The notes beneath the pieces were generated by a model. That model had not been told where the DNA came from and ran no database searches. It saw nothing but the letters and a program-made list of their open reading frames with translations. DNA of 62,000 nt. Source: Mesostigma viride (taxonomy: Eukaryota; Streptophyta; Mesostigmatophyceae; Mesostigmatales; Mesostigmataceae). The stretch is taken from positions 358,823 to 420,822 of the forward strand of contig RPFO01000312.1 of the NCBI GenBank assembly GCA_009746045.1. The letters run 5' to 3'. Positions 8,459 to 19,366 of the stretch are shown one piece after another. Made by a program: the position numbers and the translations under genes. Positions within the stretch are counted from its first letter, which is position 1, and each line of letters starts with the position of its first letter.

Positions 8459-11400
8459 CTATCTGGCGTGCCTCCCGTGGGATTGCACACGCGGGCGCTT
8501 CCCCACTGGGGGGGGCTCATTGTCCTCTATGACCTGGGCCCACTTGGCCTTGTCCATCATCTTCTTCCAAATCACGGAGAGGCCGAGGCCCCCCATGTCC
8601 TCTACTAGCTGTTCCTTGAAGGTGCGGGCCTTGCGGCGTCTAACATCACTAGGCCCAGCCCACGTCAGGAGGTGCCGGCCAGGCTGGGCTGGTCGCAGTC
8701 CTGCGGGGGGGCCACGTGAGGTGTCTACCTGGTTGGTGCGAGCTAGGTGCCCTACAAGCTGCAGGCGGCGTTGCTTAATGGTGCTGGTGATATAGGGCAT
8801 GCCCTGGTACAGGTCCTCATTGCGGACATGAGCAGCATATCCTACTCTGAAAATGGAACGCAGCATGCTGGTGACCGCGCCGTCCAGCTTGCGGGCCAGG
8901 TCGGCGGTGAGGGTCCACGTCTCGGCGCCATACGTGAGAACAGGAAGGACGAGGACCTTGAACAGGTCCTGTTTCTCGATCTTGCCCAGGGGCTTGCGCC
9001 ACAGGGCCCGGTACTGACGTAAAGCGTGCCAGGCGAGGGAGATGCGATGGTCCACATCACCTCGCAGCTGGGGAGCAGGCTGCCCAGCAGCTTAACGCGG
9101 TCCCGATACAGGACTCGAGAGCCGTCTAGGAGATAGAGGGGCGGCGCTGGGTTGGTGAGCCCAACCGCCAGGGCCTCTGTCTTCTTGCTGACCTCAAGCC
9201 CCACTGCACGGGCCTCGAGAGCCAGGCAGTCAAGCCATGTCTGCACGTGCTCAGTGTCCTCGAAGAGGGTGGTGTCGTCTGCGTAAATGATGTCTGCTAG
9301 CCGAATCTCCGTGTCCGCACCGCCATGCCAGAATTTGTTAGCAACCTGCACTCCTGGTTCCCTGCCCACGATGCGGGCAAATCGCTTGCGCGCCTGAATC
9401 ATTACGTATTCGACAACAATAATGAACAGGTAGGGCGACAGCACGCAGCCCTGCCACACACCCTTCTGTAAAGGGCATGGGGGCGTGGTCCCGTAAGAAG
9501 TGCGCACCGAAGTGGTGGACCCTTCATACAGGTTGCGGATGACAGCAATCAGGGGGCGGGGGATCCGGAACAACTCGAGGATGTCCCAAAGCGCAGGCCA
9601 GAAAACCGAATCGAAGGCTTTGATGAAGTCCACCAGCACAAGGTGCAAAGGGGACTCACCAGGCTGAAGGCGTTGCAGTTCCTCCACCAGGCGGCGAGTA
9701 GCGAAGAGCGCCTGTACTGTGTTGCGACCTGAACGGAAGCCGTGCTGAGTCTCGCTGAGGTGACCGTCCAGGGCCGTGCGCAGGCGGTTCAGGATGAGCC
9801 GCATAAGAAGCTTGAGGGGGGCACTTTGAATGCACACCCCTCTGTAGTTGCCGGGGTCGGCAGGCGACCCCTTGTTCTTGTACAGCATCGTGCGAAAACT
9901 GTGTTGCCAGGCCGCTGGAGGTGGTTGCGACGACAGCAGAAGGCGGTTGCAGATGTCCCGGAAGAGCAGCATAACACCTGTGTCCTCGAATTCGGCTGCA
10001 AGTTTTACAACTGCGGCCGGAATCTCGTCAGAGCCGGTGGCTGCGTCATAACGCAGGCGCTGGACCGCCTCCGTGACCTCGCGAGAGGTGAAAGGAGGCA
10101 TGTCAGACGGGTCGCCAAGTGGGCCGACCAGCGGGGGGACTAGGTAGTCCGCCGCTGACCTAGGCGGGGCAGGGGGCCCAGCGGGGCCGGCCAGGGCGGC
10201 CGGGCGGGCGGCGGCGGCTGGGAGCAGGGGTGGGGGCGGCGCAGCTGTCCCCACGACCTCGGCCGTGGCCGTGGCCCAGGTACGAAGCCGCTTGGCTGGG
10301 GCGCCGGGGACGTCGTGGCGGTGGGGCCGGCCGAGGCCGTCCGGGTGCCCGAGGCGCTTGTACCAGAACCAGGCCCCCTTGCCGTCGTGCTTCTGCTGGC
10401 AGCTGCGCAGGTCCTTGACCATCTGCTGAGCATCTGCCTTCTCAGCCTGCTCGTAGGCGGCCCTCAGAGCTGCTTGCAGCCCAGGTTTGGCGATCGGATC
10501 TCTGTTGCGGCGGAGCATCTGCCTGGCGGCGACCACTGTCGGTGCGTGACGGTGGACAGCAAGCTGCCGACGCGGAGGCAAGGTGGGGAGGGTGCGGGCA
10601 GCCAGGCGATACTTGGCGGCGACACCACGGAGGATCACTGAAATATCCCCGGCGGCGGAATGGCGTGTAACTGCTGTCGGCTGCCCCCGGCGTCGAATAC
10701 GGCCAGGAAATCATCCCTGTGCGACATAGCGGCCTGCTCTGCTGCTGACATCTTGTCGGCATCCTTCAGCACAATCCGGAGCACTTTCAGATCTGGCTGA
10801 GGTGCCAGCTGTCGCGACGGTTTCACCCCAGGAAACCGCAATCTGATGCGAGCGAGCACGAGACGATGATCAGATTCCACCGTGCTGACAGAATCTTGCA
10901 GGACGCGAGCATCGACAACTGAGGGGCGCTGAGCCCGACGTACGCAGACATAATCAAGGCACACCACCCGATCCGACGGCCCAAAAAAGGTGGCCAGCTG
11001 CTCAGCGGGGCGTGCGAAAGAAGCATTGCATGCAACCAGCGCAGATTCTGCCAGCAGATTCGCAAATAAAGGCGTGTTACCGTTGGCTGTCGTGTTGGTT
11101 GGGGAATACTGAGCGCCCCCAGTGCCAACTGGCAGCGTGGCGTTGGCGTCGAGCAGCATAACCAGGAAGTGCCGAGCTGGGATGTTGGCCTCCTCCTCCT
11201 TGAGGGCGTCGAAGAAGGCCTCACGTTCCGCCTGAGCTCGACCCGCATGTGGTGCATATCCCACGATAACGGTTAGCGTGTGGTGTGAATGGCCCTCAGT
11301 GGCCGAAAAAGTGGCCACTAGCACACGCGGGGACCGCAGCACGATGGACTGGAGCTGCTCTGATGCTGCCGGCGAGCACAAGAGGCCCACACCCCCTTGG

Positions 11401-11752
11401 CCCGGCGCGTCGCCGCCACCATAGTGGAACCGCCAGCCTGCACGCAGGTCGTCGACCAGCAGACCGTTGACCGCGTGCTGAGGGTCAACGGTGCGTCGGT
11501 GCTCCTGGACTCCCAGAACAGCGATCTTGTTGTCGGCGCACAGGGCGATCAGCTCGTCGACGCGTTGGCGTGCTGGGGTGCCGCCGCTCGTAGAAGGATC
11601 TGCAGGGAGGGTGCGCACGTTAAAACTTGCAATGCCAAGAATGGGCCGTTGCCCTATTAGCGGGGGGGTGGGGGTGGGGTGGGGGTGGAGAAGGGTAGTG
11701 CTGGAGGTGGGGGTGGGGGTGGGGGGGGGGGGGGGGAGGGTGGCGATTGGTT
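8459..11752 (-). pseudogene. LINE-A1 ORF2: APE endonuclease and reverse transcriptase
   Basis: The endonuclease (11660-10637) shows SFNVRTL, GVQEHRR, LLDANATLPVG and SDHRLVLARIRL, the usual APE-type signature order. The RT (10638 to about 9058) has NYRGVCIQSAPLK, QHGFRSGRNTVQALF, LVDFIKAFDSV, and the catalytic YADD at 9285-9274. The C-terminal part (9055-8459) has TYGAETWTL and the QRRLQLVGHLARTNQ motif. There is one frame change between EN and RT near 10637 and another near 9058, and the N-terminus is cut off by the CACTA insertion, so the copy is inactive. The EN domain is preceded by a Pro-rich linker (11752-11661, G-rich on the + strand). Products would nick DNA and prime cDNA synthesis on chromosomal DNA. 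Confidence 0.88.
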
Positions 11753-11769
11753 CACTAGAAAAGGAGATG

Positions 11770-12235
11770 ACCGGGCGGTAACACGCCCGGTAACACGAAC
11801 GAACCCGGTAACATGCCCGGTAACATGAACGGACCCATGTTACCGGACGGTAACAAGGGTCCGTTCATGTTACCGGGCGGTAACATCATGGGTCCGTTCA
11901 TGTTACCGGGCCAGTTCGTGTTACCGGGCCGGTTACCGGGTTCGTTCGTGTTACCGGGCGTGTTACCGGGCACGTTCATGCTACGATGCCTGTTACCGGG
12001 CATGTTCATGTTACCGGGCCAGTTCGTGTTACCGGGCCGGTTACCGGGCATGTTCGTGTTACCGGGCGTGTTACCGGGTACGTTCAGTTCATGTTACGAT
12101 GCCTGTTACCGGGCATGTTCATGTTACCGGGCTAGTGCGTGTTACCGGGCCGGTTACCGGGCATGTTCGTGTTACTGGGCGTGTTACCGGGCACGTTCAT
12201 GGTACGTTGCCGGTTACCGGGCATGTTCATGTTAC
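11770..12235. repeat. Left subterminal repeats, TTACCGGGC units
   Basis: About 30 copies of TTACCGGGC or its complement GCCCGGTAA occur in direct and inverted orientation, with spacers such as ATGTTCATG and GTTCGTG. Neighbouring inverted copies can pair into hairpins. The array corresponds to the one at 17215-17575 in inverted orientation. In CACTA elements such arrays are binding sites for an element-encoded protein. Confidence 0.8.
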
Positions 12236-12239
12236 TCTA

Positions 12240-12407
12240 CACGTAAGCCAGCCATAATTTCAACGCATGTAAGGCTACACATTTCCATCTCCATTCATAT
12301 TCATCATCATGAACCGGACTCGCCAACGCGGACAAGATAACGGCAGGCTCGAGCTACCATGGTCAGGATTCTCCCGATTTCTGGCCTGCGCTGGTTGTCT
12401 CCTTGAT
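12240..12407 (+). mobile_element. SINE-like repeat copy 1
   Basis: Full-length copy from CACGTAAGCCAGCCATAATT to GGTTGTCTCCTTGAT. It lies directly inside the left subterminal array of the CACTA element and is more diverged than the two copies in the palindrome. No clear target duplication is visible. Confidence 0.7.
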
Positions 12408-12439
12408 AAATGACATGTCGGTGCTGCATGGTTGACTCT

Positions 12440-12527
12440 CTTTGATATTACATAATTAAACTCGTTATTAATTAAACTCGTTCTTAATTAAACTCGTGCT
12501 CCCGTTAGGGAGTCATGGAGCATATTA
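12440..12527 (-). mobile_element. LINE-A1-type 3' tail, solo
   Basis: On the - strand it reads GACTCCCTAACGGGAGCACG, then three repeats of a unit like AGTTTAATTA. It is a very short 5'-truncated insertion, or the remainder of a larger one. Confidence 0.65.
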
Positions 12528-14060
12528 ATGAACATCTTGCGTTCGTTGCCTATGTACGGGATACTAGACAGTGTCCTTCCAGTCCGTTTTGCTTGCCGTA
12601 CGTTGCACCGTTCAGTACGAGGCACATTGATGTACGGTTCGAAGCACAGATATGTACTGCGCGTACTAACGCCTGGCACAAAACTTTCGCCGCGCGGATT
12701 TCAAATTTGGGGAACGGGTTGTTACCTCCAAAGAAAGACGTTAGAAGACCAGGGGCGGGGATGGCGGTCGGCGGACACGGAACTGACGAAAGCCATGAAT
12801 GGCGACGGTCGGAAACATTATCGCCGCTGGCCAGTACGCCAGCGCTTGTGACAGTGCTGGCTCGGGACAAGATAGGGTTGACATGGCAGAATTCGTCTGG
12901 CAGGAATGGTAGACCGTTAAGGTCGGGAAAAGAAGGATTGACAGCACGGAAAACTCTCAGCGAAGTTCAGAGAGTTTCCACATACAGTTTAGATGTAGGT
13001 CCGTAACCGAGTATGCCTGGAGAAATTCGATGTTATTCTGGTTGTTTTTTCAATGCGGCCTGGCAGTTTGTCAAGAATTGCTCAAATGAGCTAAGGATGG
13101 TGATTCCCACTACGTACACAGTGCCTCTTGTTAGGTAGCTAGGACGTCAGCCGCGTTGTATTTCCACGACAGCACCGACGAGGAGCCAATCCTGGAGGCC
13201 TCTCCCGAATCCGGCAGTATGCAGGGGTAGCAATTCAAGAGAACGCGAGCGGTAAATGGAGCGATGAGCTGCAGTGCAGACCGCATGGCAGCAGGGGTGG
13301 CAGCGAGAACCGCACTAGAAGCGGTTCTAGTAGCGACGACATGTGAGTGACATAAGTAACGAAGAATAAGCAGAGCGAGATTCTGGAGCTATCCAAAACC
13401 TACAAGGCCGTCATGGACAGGCTGTGATCGAAGAGGAATTGAGCTTGGAAAATGAGCAACGGCGTAGCTGAGCAAGGATACTTATGAGAATTGCTTGGCA
13501 GGTTGCATGGGAAGGCCCATAGACCGCAAAAGCGGCATTCTGAGCAAAAGCTGGTTGCTTGGTATAGCATGAACTCTGAATTCTTGATTTCTTTTCTTCT
13601 TATATGCGTGGTCAATTTCATGAAGATGACCATCATGAAGTACCGTCCTTGGGCATTTTCGTGCGTACGTGCCCGTTTGTTGTCAAAGCACGTCCATGCA
13701 GACCTGAATCCCATGCAGGCCCCAAGCGTCAATTGCGACTATCTTTGCAAAGGAAAAGTATCTAGACGTGTTTTGATGAAGCCAGTAAGGTCGAATGTTT
13801 CATGGTGCTTCCTCATAAGCCACATAGTTGATTAGATACTAACTTGGTTGGTCCATGCGTGAGTATGTGCGTGTTGTCATCAGTTTGCTACCTACTTTTT
13901 AATTACCTTACCTACTTACTAGCTTTGTTATTGAAGGTATTTTCCTAATTTTGCACTGGAATTCATTCCTCACATCACCACTATTCTTTCTCCCGTTTGC
14001 AATCGCAACAGGAGGGACGGAGTGTTATCTTCTCCGCGGCCATGAGGTTGTCCCTTCTGC
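12528..14060. other. CACTA interior, unassigned
   Basis: Lower GC than the flanks, with several open frames of 60-160 codons (for example 12515-13006 +) and no motif I can name. A degenerate transposase cannot be excluded by eye. Confidence 0.4.
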
Positions 14061-14079
14061 GTGGTAAGTGTCATAAAGT

Positions 14080-14765
14080 TGATTAGTCCCTTGGTCCCTC
14101 ACTTGCTCCTTGCTTCCTTGCATGCTTGCTTTCTTGCTGATTTTGATAAACCCCTTGCTTCCTTGCATGCTTGTTTCCGTTTTTGCCTGCTTGCTTGCTT
14201 CTTTGCGTGGTTGCTTTCTTCCTTGATTAGGCCCTTGCTTCGTTGTATAGTCGCTTGCTGAATTTGATTAGTTCCTTGCTTTATTCCCTTGCTTCCTTGC
14301 ATGCGTGCTTCCTGAATGTAATCAGTCCCTTGCTTTCTTGGTTATTCCCATGCTTCCTTTGTCAGCCACTCTTCCTTGCATGCTTGCTGAATTTAATTAA
14401 TGCCTTGCTTCCTTTGATATGACCCTGCCTACTTGGTTAGGCCGTTCCTTCCCTGCATGCTTGACCACTTGCTGAATGGAAGCAGTCCCCTGATTCCTTT
14501 GTTAGGCCGTTGCTTCCTTTGTTAGCCCCTCTTCCTTGCATGCTTGCAATTGCTTGCTTGCTGAATTTCATTAGTCCCTTGATTCCTTTGTTAGGCCCTT
14601 GCTTCCTTTTTTAGCCACTCTCTTCCTTGCGCGCATGTACGCTTGCTTGCTGAATTCAATTAGTCCCTTGCTTCCTTGGTTAGGCCCTTGCTTCCTTGGT
14701 TAGCCACTCTTGCTTGCTTGCTGAGTTTAATTAGTCCCTTGCTTCCTCGGTTAGTCCGGCCTTAC
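14080..14765. repeat. Degenerate minisatellite, CTTGCTTCCTTGCATG-like
   Basis: Irregular tandem units built from CCCTTGCTTCCTT, GCATGCTTGC and TTGATTAG(T/G)CCC, each unit about 45-70 bp. It grades into the CT-rich block that follows. Confidence 0.8.
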
Positions 14766-14799
14766 TTCCTTGCATGCTTGCTTGGTGAATTTTAGTAGC

Positions 14800-15700
14800 C
14801 CTCTCTCCCCCCTCTCTCTCCCCTCTCTCTCCCCTCTCTCTCCCCTCTCTCTCTCCTCTCTCTCCCCCTCGCTCCCCCTCGCTCCCCCTCGCTCCCCCTC
14901 GCCCCCCTCGCCCCCCTCGCCCCCCTCGCCCCCCTCGCCCCCCTCGCTCCCCCTCGCTCCCCTCGCTCCCCCTCGCTCCCCTCGCTCCCCCTCGCTCCCC
15001 CTCGCTGCCCCTCGCTCCCCTCGCTGCCCCTCGCTCGCCTCGCTCCCCCTCGCTCCCCCTCGCTCCCCTCGCTCCCCTCGCTCCCCCTCGCTCCCCTCGC
15101 TCCCCCTCGCTCCCCTCGCTCCCCTCGCTCCCCCTCGCTCCCCCTCGCTCCCCCTCGCTCCCCCTCGCTCCCCCTCGCCCCTCGCCCCTCGCTCCCCCTC
15201 GCTGCCCCTCGCTCCCCTCGCTCCCCCTCGCCCCCTCTCTCTCCCCTCTCTCCCCTCTCTCTCCCCTCGCTCCCCCTCGCTCCCCCTCGCTCCCCTCGCT
15301 CCCCTCGCTCCCCTCGCTCCCCCTCGCCCCTCGCTCCCCTCGCTCCCCCTCGCTCCCCTCGCCCCCTCGCCCCCCTCGCCCCCCTCGCCCCCCTCGCCCC
15401 CCTCGCCCCTCGCCCCCCTCGCCCCCCTCGCCCCCTCGCCCCCCTCGCCCCCCTCGCCCCCCTCGCCCCCCTCGCCCCCCTCGCCCCCCTCGCCCCCCTC
15501 GCCCCCCTCGCCCCCCTCGCTCCCCCTCGCTCCCCCTCGCCCCCACTCGCCCCACTCGCCCCCCTCACCCCCCTCGCCCCCCTCGCTCCCCCTCGCTGCC
15601 CCTCGCTCCCCTCGCCCCCCTCGCTCCCCCTCGCTGCCCCTCGCTCCCCCTCGCTCCCCCTCTCTCCCCTCTCTCTCCCTCTCTCTCCCCCTTCCCACCC
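14800..15700. repeat. CT-rich tandem repeat (CTCGCTCCCC / CTCGCCCCC)
   Basis: About 900 bp of 8-10 bp units CTCGCTCCC(C), CTCGCCCCC and, at the edges, CTCTCTCCC. The + strand is almost pure pyrimidine plus G. Long open frames through it (Ser/Pro or Glu/Gly-Arg repeats) are by-products of the repeat. Confidence 0.9.
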
Positions 15701-15760
15701 CCCGCTCTCTTGTTCCTCCCGCACCCCTCCTCTCTCTTTCCCTTTCCCTTGGCTGTTGAG

Positions 15761-15834
15761 AAGGACTGGGGTGAAAACTCCACACCGTTGGTGGCTGCCT
15801 TCGAGCAGGAAGTTTCAAGGATCAACAAGTTTTT
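15761..15834 (+). CDS. Possible exon with SPX-like peptide (captured gene fragment?)
   Basis: After CTGTTGAG the frame encodes KDWGENSTPLVAAFEQEVSRINKF and then meets a good donor, GTGAGC, at 15835; without splicing a stop follows at once. The segment FEQEVSRINKF resembles the SPX-domain pattern FF..L..E(L/I).K(V/I)N.F, part of phosphate-sensing proteins. A possible next exon begins at 16116 after CAACTGCAG and would keep frame. It lies wholly inside the CACTA element, so it may be a captured host fragment or part of an element gene. The match is short and unproven. Confidence 0.3.
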
Positions 15835-15869
15835 GTGAGCTGTCTGATATGGTCACTGCTGCGACAAAG

Positions 15870-17214
15870 GTGAGTTGTCTCGTTTTTCATGCAATTTTTT
15901 TTTTGTTGCTAGGTAAGCCGGCCATTTTGTACTCCCCTGTTTTTGCTCTCACGATTTATCCTTGTTGTGGTTTGTATGGTCCCGTAAAGTGGCATGCATT
16001 ATCACTATCCACAGTAGTGCTGGAAACCATCCACAGTGTTTTTGCTGCCGCCACCTCTGCTATTACCAACGTTAAAGCATTCTTGCTTTCTAAGCACTCT
16101 TTTTCCATCAACTGCAGTGACAAACACAAGGGTAGACATAGGCAACGACAAATTCCTTGCATGCGTGCCTTGCTCTTCACCGGCTGGCTCGTTTGCTAGT
16201 TGTCTAACAGTTTCTACCGATAAACATCACATGCAATTGTAAGGTCTGCCTTGCTAGCATGCTAGTGGGTAGCAGGGTGATCGTGCTTGTTCCTTGTCAA
16301 GGGAGGGATGCATGTGGAGTAGGTGGGTGGGTGTGCTTGTTCCTTGCCAAGGGAGGGATGCACAAAGGTTAGGTAGGTGCACGTGCTTGTTTCTTGTCAA
16401 GGGAGGGATGCACGAAGGGTAGGTGGGGGCACATGGTTGTGCCTCGTCAAGGGCGGGATGGACGAAGGGTAGGTGGGGGCATGTGGTTGGTCCTCGTCAA
16501 GGGAGGGAGGCACGAAGGCTAGGTGGGTGCATGTGCTTGGTCCTTGTCTTTTCACCGCCCAAGCGATGGCGATGTAGCATGCATTATACATTGATTCGTG
16601 CATTAAAAATCACTTTCCTTACAAGCGGCCTTTGCCGGCTCCATCTGCCGTTGCCATTTCTCCGTATTGCTTTGTCCGGACACGGTTTTTGTGTCGCAGG
16701 TCTTCCCCCGTAAAGGCACAAGCTGCCTGCGCGCGGAATTCGGTGGAGACACCTCGGTTTCCAACACGACGGCTTCCCGTACATATCGAGCTCTGGATGT
16801 ACAACATCTTCCCCCGGCGCACTTGCTCCCGGATGGAGCTTCTGTGCGGTGCCGACATCCCCGGATCTGTCCTAAGCACCGCATGGAAACAGTATTTCAA
16901 GCCACGAACAGAAGCCACGAATTTGATGTTGACTTGATATGCTTCTTTCTGTGAAGGCGTTGGATTTTTGTGCATGACATGTAATCCTGCATGTAATAAT
17001 GAAATGTTTTATGAAAATGAAACTCGTCTTGCATGAGCCTTGCTGCAAATCCCATTCATTTTTTTTTCCCCCCGGGTAAATGGGTGTTAGGGGTTAGGTT
17101 GACCGAAATTCTAAGTGAAATCCTGGTGACTGCAATTCAGAACGACATAACGACATGATTGTAGTACCGGTAGTGTACGCGAGAAGCATACGACGTCGTA
17201 ACCTACGGGACGAA
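15870..17214. other. CACTA interior, right part
   Basis: Holds possible further exons of the 15761 gene (16116-16200 and 16687-16936 after GTCGCAG) with no family I recognise, and a minisatellite at 16279-16545. The remainder shows nothing I can assign. Confidence 0.35.
16279..16545. repeat. Minisatellite, about 56 bp unit, five copies
   Basis: Units of the form GTGCTTGTTCCTTGTCAAGG, then GAGGGATGCACGAAGGGTAG and GTGGG. Copies differ by a few substitutions. Confidence 0.85.
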
Positions 17215-17575
17215 TACCGGGATCGTACAGTAAACGGACCCCATAACCTGACCGGTAACCTGAACGTTTACCGGGCGGTAACCTGAACCAGCCCGGTAAC
17301 AAGGCCTTGTTACCGGGCAATAACGTGAACGTGGTCTAGTTCCGGTTACCGGGCGGTAACCTGAACCGGCCCGATAACAAGGCCTTGTTACCGGGCTTGT
17401 TCTGGTTATTGCCCGGTAACCCGAACGTGGCCACGTTCACGTTACCGGGCACGTTCCGGTAACTGCGGCCGTAACCGGAACGGACCCTGTTACCGGCCGG
17501 TAACATGGGTCCGTGCATGTTATCGGCCCCGTTACCGGGTTCGTTCGTGTTACCGGGCGTGTTACCGCCCGGTCA
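17215..17575. repeat. Right subterminal repeats, TTACCGGGC units
   Basis: Inverted counterpart of 11770-12235. The outermost 40 bases match almost exactly, while inner unit order has diverged (for example GTAACCTGAAC spacers). It bounds the CACTA element on the right. Confidence 0.8.
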
Positions 17576-17590
17576 TATGCTTTTCTAGTG

Positions 17591-18301
17591 TTGGGGTTAA
17601 TGCTTGTCAACGCATGGAGGCTTTCTTTCAGGACGGATATGCGTCGTCTCCGTCCTGGCTGGGGTCGCCGGCGTGTCGACTGGGCCTCATCCCGCTCAAG
17701 GCGGGCTAGGAGGCGTGTAAGGCTGGTAAATTGGCGGGAAGGTTGACCGTGGCGTGCCTGGCGACCTTGCATCCTGATCATGCTCGCACGGTGCGACATG
17801 AGGATGGAAAGGGGCTTGTTTATAATTAAAGGCTGTGCCCAAAGCCTATTGTACCGCGAGGCCGCGAGGGTGTGCCCTTACCGGGCGCCATCCATACCCG
17901 GGACGTGCGTAGACGATGATGACGCAGCCGGGGCGGGCCTGGTACGGCCCGACTTGTGCCGCTTGTTAGGAGCCTGCGCCTCCGTGCGCTGGCCGTTGAT
18001 GAACAGCACGGGGGTGTCGTGGACGAGGCGGACGAAGACCTTGTGGCCCTCCTTCTTGGCCTTGATCGCCACGTCGCTGCCCAGCAGACCGTTCTTCGGA
18101 TGACTAGCTGGGCCGGTGAGAGGAGGTCGTCGAGGCTCGGCGCGTTTCTCCCGCCTAGGAGCTTGCGGGCCTGGAGTACCTTCACCTTGCTGGCCACATT
18201 CGCGAAGGTCACCCGGATGGGGCCAGGCTGGCCCGCCATCCAAGCTGCCGACTCGATGCGGATGCGCTCGTTGCCCAGCTGCAGCCGGCCCACGATGAGG
18301 G
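17591..18301 (-). pseudogene. LINE-A1 ORF1 (partial) and ORF2 N-terminus
   Basis: The ORF1 remnant, 18301 to stop TAA at 17880-17878, encodes an RRM/CTD segment (IRVTFANVASKVKVLQARKL, then LDDLLSPAQLVIRR, VFVRLVHDTPVLFINGQ) in two frames with a shift near 18095. It is clearly related in layout to the ORF1-only proteins but strongly diverged, so LINE-A has its own ORF1. The ORF2 start is probably ATG 17799; 69 basic residues follow (RRRPQPGRRRRISVLKESLH) until the CACTA junction at 17590. The ORF1 stop and ORF2 start are about 78 bases apart. Confidence 0.7.
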
Positions 18302-18459
18302 TACAAACCCATAGATGCCCCTTTCTCAGGGCTATGTGTTACATATGCTCCCCACGGAGCTATGATTTTAATTAATTACATCCTAAGCTACTTCCTGCAA
18401 GGGTGGGGATGTAAAGGACCCTTGCTCTAGGTGCACCAGGGCACGTGCATCCCCATGAT

Positions 18460-18926
18460 GAGGCAGGTAGACACCTGAGTCACGTGGCCCCCCCGCAGGT
18501 CTGCGACCAGCCCAGCCTGGCCGGCACCTCCTGACGTGGGCTGGGCCCAGTGATGTTAGACGCCGCAAGGCCCGCACCTTCAAAGAACAGCTAGTAGAGG
18601 ACATGGGGGGCCTAGGCCTCTCCGTGATTTGGAAGAAGATGATGGACAAGGCCAAGTGGGCCCAGGTCATAGAGGACAACGAGCCCCCCCCAGTGGGGAA
18701 GCGCCCGCGTGTGCAATCCCGCGGGAGGCACGCCAGATAGCTCCCCCTAGGGCAGCGAGCGGCTGCCTAGATAGATGTTGTAGTTAGAATGCTGTTAGAT
18801 AGATGTAGTATGTAGCCAAGGTAGATAGATTAGACCGGTAGGAATGTTTGCACCCATCCATCCATCCATCGGGGTTAATGCTCCGTGACTCCCCAACGGG
18901 AGCACGAGTCTAATTAATTAATTAAT
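18460..18926 (+). mobile_element. LINE-A4: 5'-truncated LINE-A1-type copy
   Basis: 467 bp with the C-terminal codons of ORF2 (18580-18738; KEQLVEDMGGLGLSVIWKKM, NEPPPVGKRPRVQS), a 3' UTR, the ACTCCCCAACGGGAG hairpin and TTAA repeats. The flanks are CCCCATGAT at 18451-18459 and 18927-18935. Confidence 0.88.
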
Positions 18927-19366
18927 CCCCATGATCTTCAAGCTATGCCCAGCCGGCGAAGGGGGAGCCTGTCATGGGGGGGGAAGATCAGCATAGCTAT
19001 ACAAAGAAGCTAGGGCATGGCTTCTCAGCAGAGAGGTACTCCCTGCATGGGCACAGCATAACTAAAAAAAGCTAGGCATCATCTTGAGTGTGGCTCATCA
19101 TAGGCACACATGTACATGATTAAATAAAGCGCGTGGCTTAGTTAGCTGGGATAGGGCCTCTAGGAGGCGTACATGTACATGGCCACGGTCTATCTATTCT
19201 ACACTACTACTGCTGTATTCCCCTAAGCTGGGGCGTCTGGAGTCGCTGGGGCCGCGGGGGTCACCTGCCAGGGCTTGTGGCCGACGTAGATTCTGATCAG
19301 ACGTAGATGGCCGCCCCCTTCCAGTACACCGGCTGCCCCGCCTTGGTCTGCCGGAGCTGGAGGTAG

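Larger units (their letters stand above)
11753..17590. mobile_element. CACTA (EnSpm-like) DNA transposon, non-autonomous
   Basis: The ends are inverted CACTAGAAAAG (11753-11763) and CTTTTCTAGTG (17580-17590), the diagnostic CACTA terminus, followed after 3 bp by the shared ATGACCGGGCGGTAACACGC. Arrays of a short motif follow on both inner sides (11770-12235 and 17215-17575), as expected for CACTA subterminal repeats. No TNP2-type transposase is visible, so it needs a helper. The 3 bp target duplication is not clean (GTT versus TTG). It sits in the ORF2 of LINE-A1. It carries a SINE, a LINE tail, minisatellites and a gene-like exon. Confidence 0.8.
8279..18301 (-). mobile_element. LINE-A1: EN/RT retrotransposon split by a CACTA element
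   Basis: Without the 5.84 kb CACTA insertion it is about 4.2 kb. In - strand order it has a partial ORF1 (18301-17878), an ORF2 start (17799-17591), the CACTA insertion, ORF2 continued (11752-8459), a 3' UTR, a hairpin (ACTCCCCAACGGGAG) and TTAA repeats. The flanks are TACAAACCCA at 8269-8278 and 18302-18311, a perfect 10 bp duplication inside the + strand ORF1-type element. The 5' end is truncated within ORF1. Confidence 0.85.
3824..18377 (+). mobile_element. Nest level 4: ORF1-type element, 5' truncated, split
   Basis: The element begins in the last ORF1 codons (Pro/Ala/Thr repeat and stop, 3824-3845). Its 3' UTR continues at 3846-3983, 8004-8278 and 18302-18377, ending in hairpin GCTCCCCACGGAGC and TTAA repeats. 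The undisturbed order is visible in the copy at 31120-31817. The flanking duplication is ACATCCTAA at 3815-3823 and 18378-18386. It was later hit by a SINE fragment, by the ORF1-only element at 3984-7991 and by LINE-A1. Confidence 0.75.

Noticed and set aside
12515-13006. 163-codon frame as a host gene
   Set aside because: No recognisable motif, and it overlaps an equally long frame in another phase and a retroelement tail at its start.
14080-14765. CRISPR-like array
   Set aside because: Units are irregular with no constant repeat and unique spacer alternation, and the DNA is eukaryotic.
14731-15828. Frames of Gly-Arg-Glu or Ser-Pro repeats of up to 355 codons
   Set aside because: Six overlapping phases are open because of the CTCGCTCCC unit. 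There is no start context, splice structure or domain.
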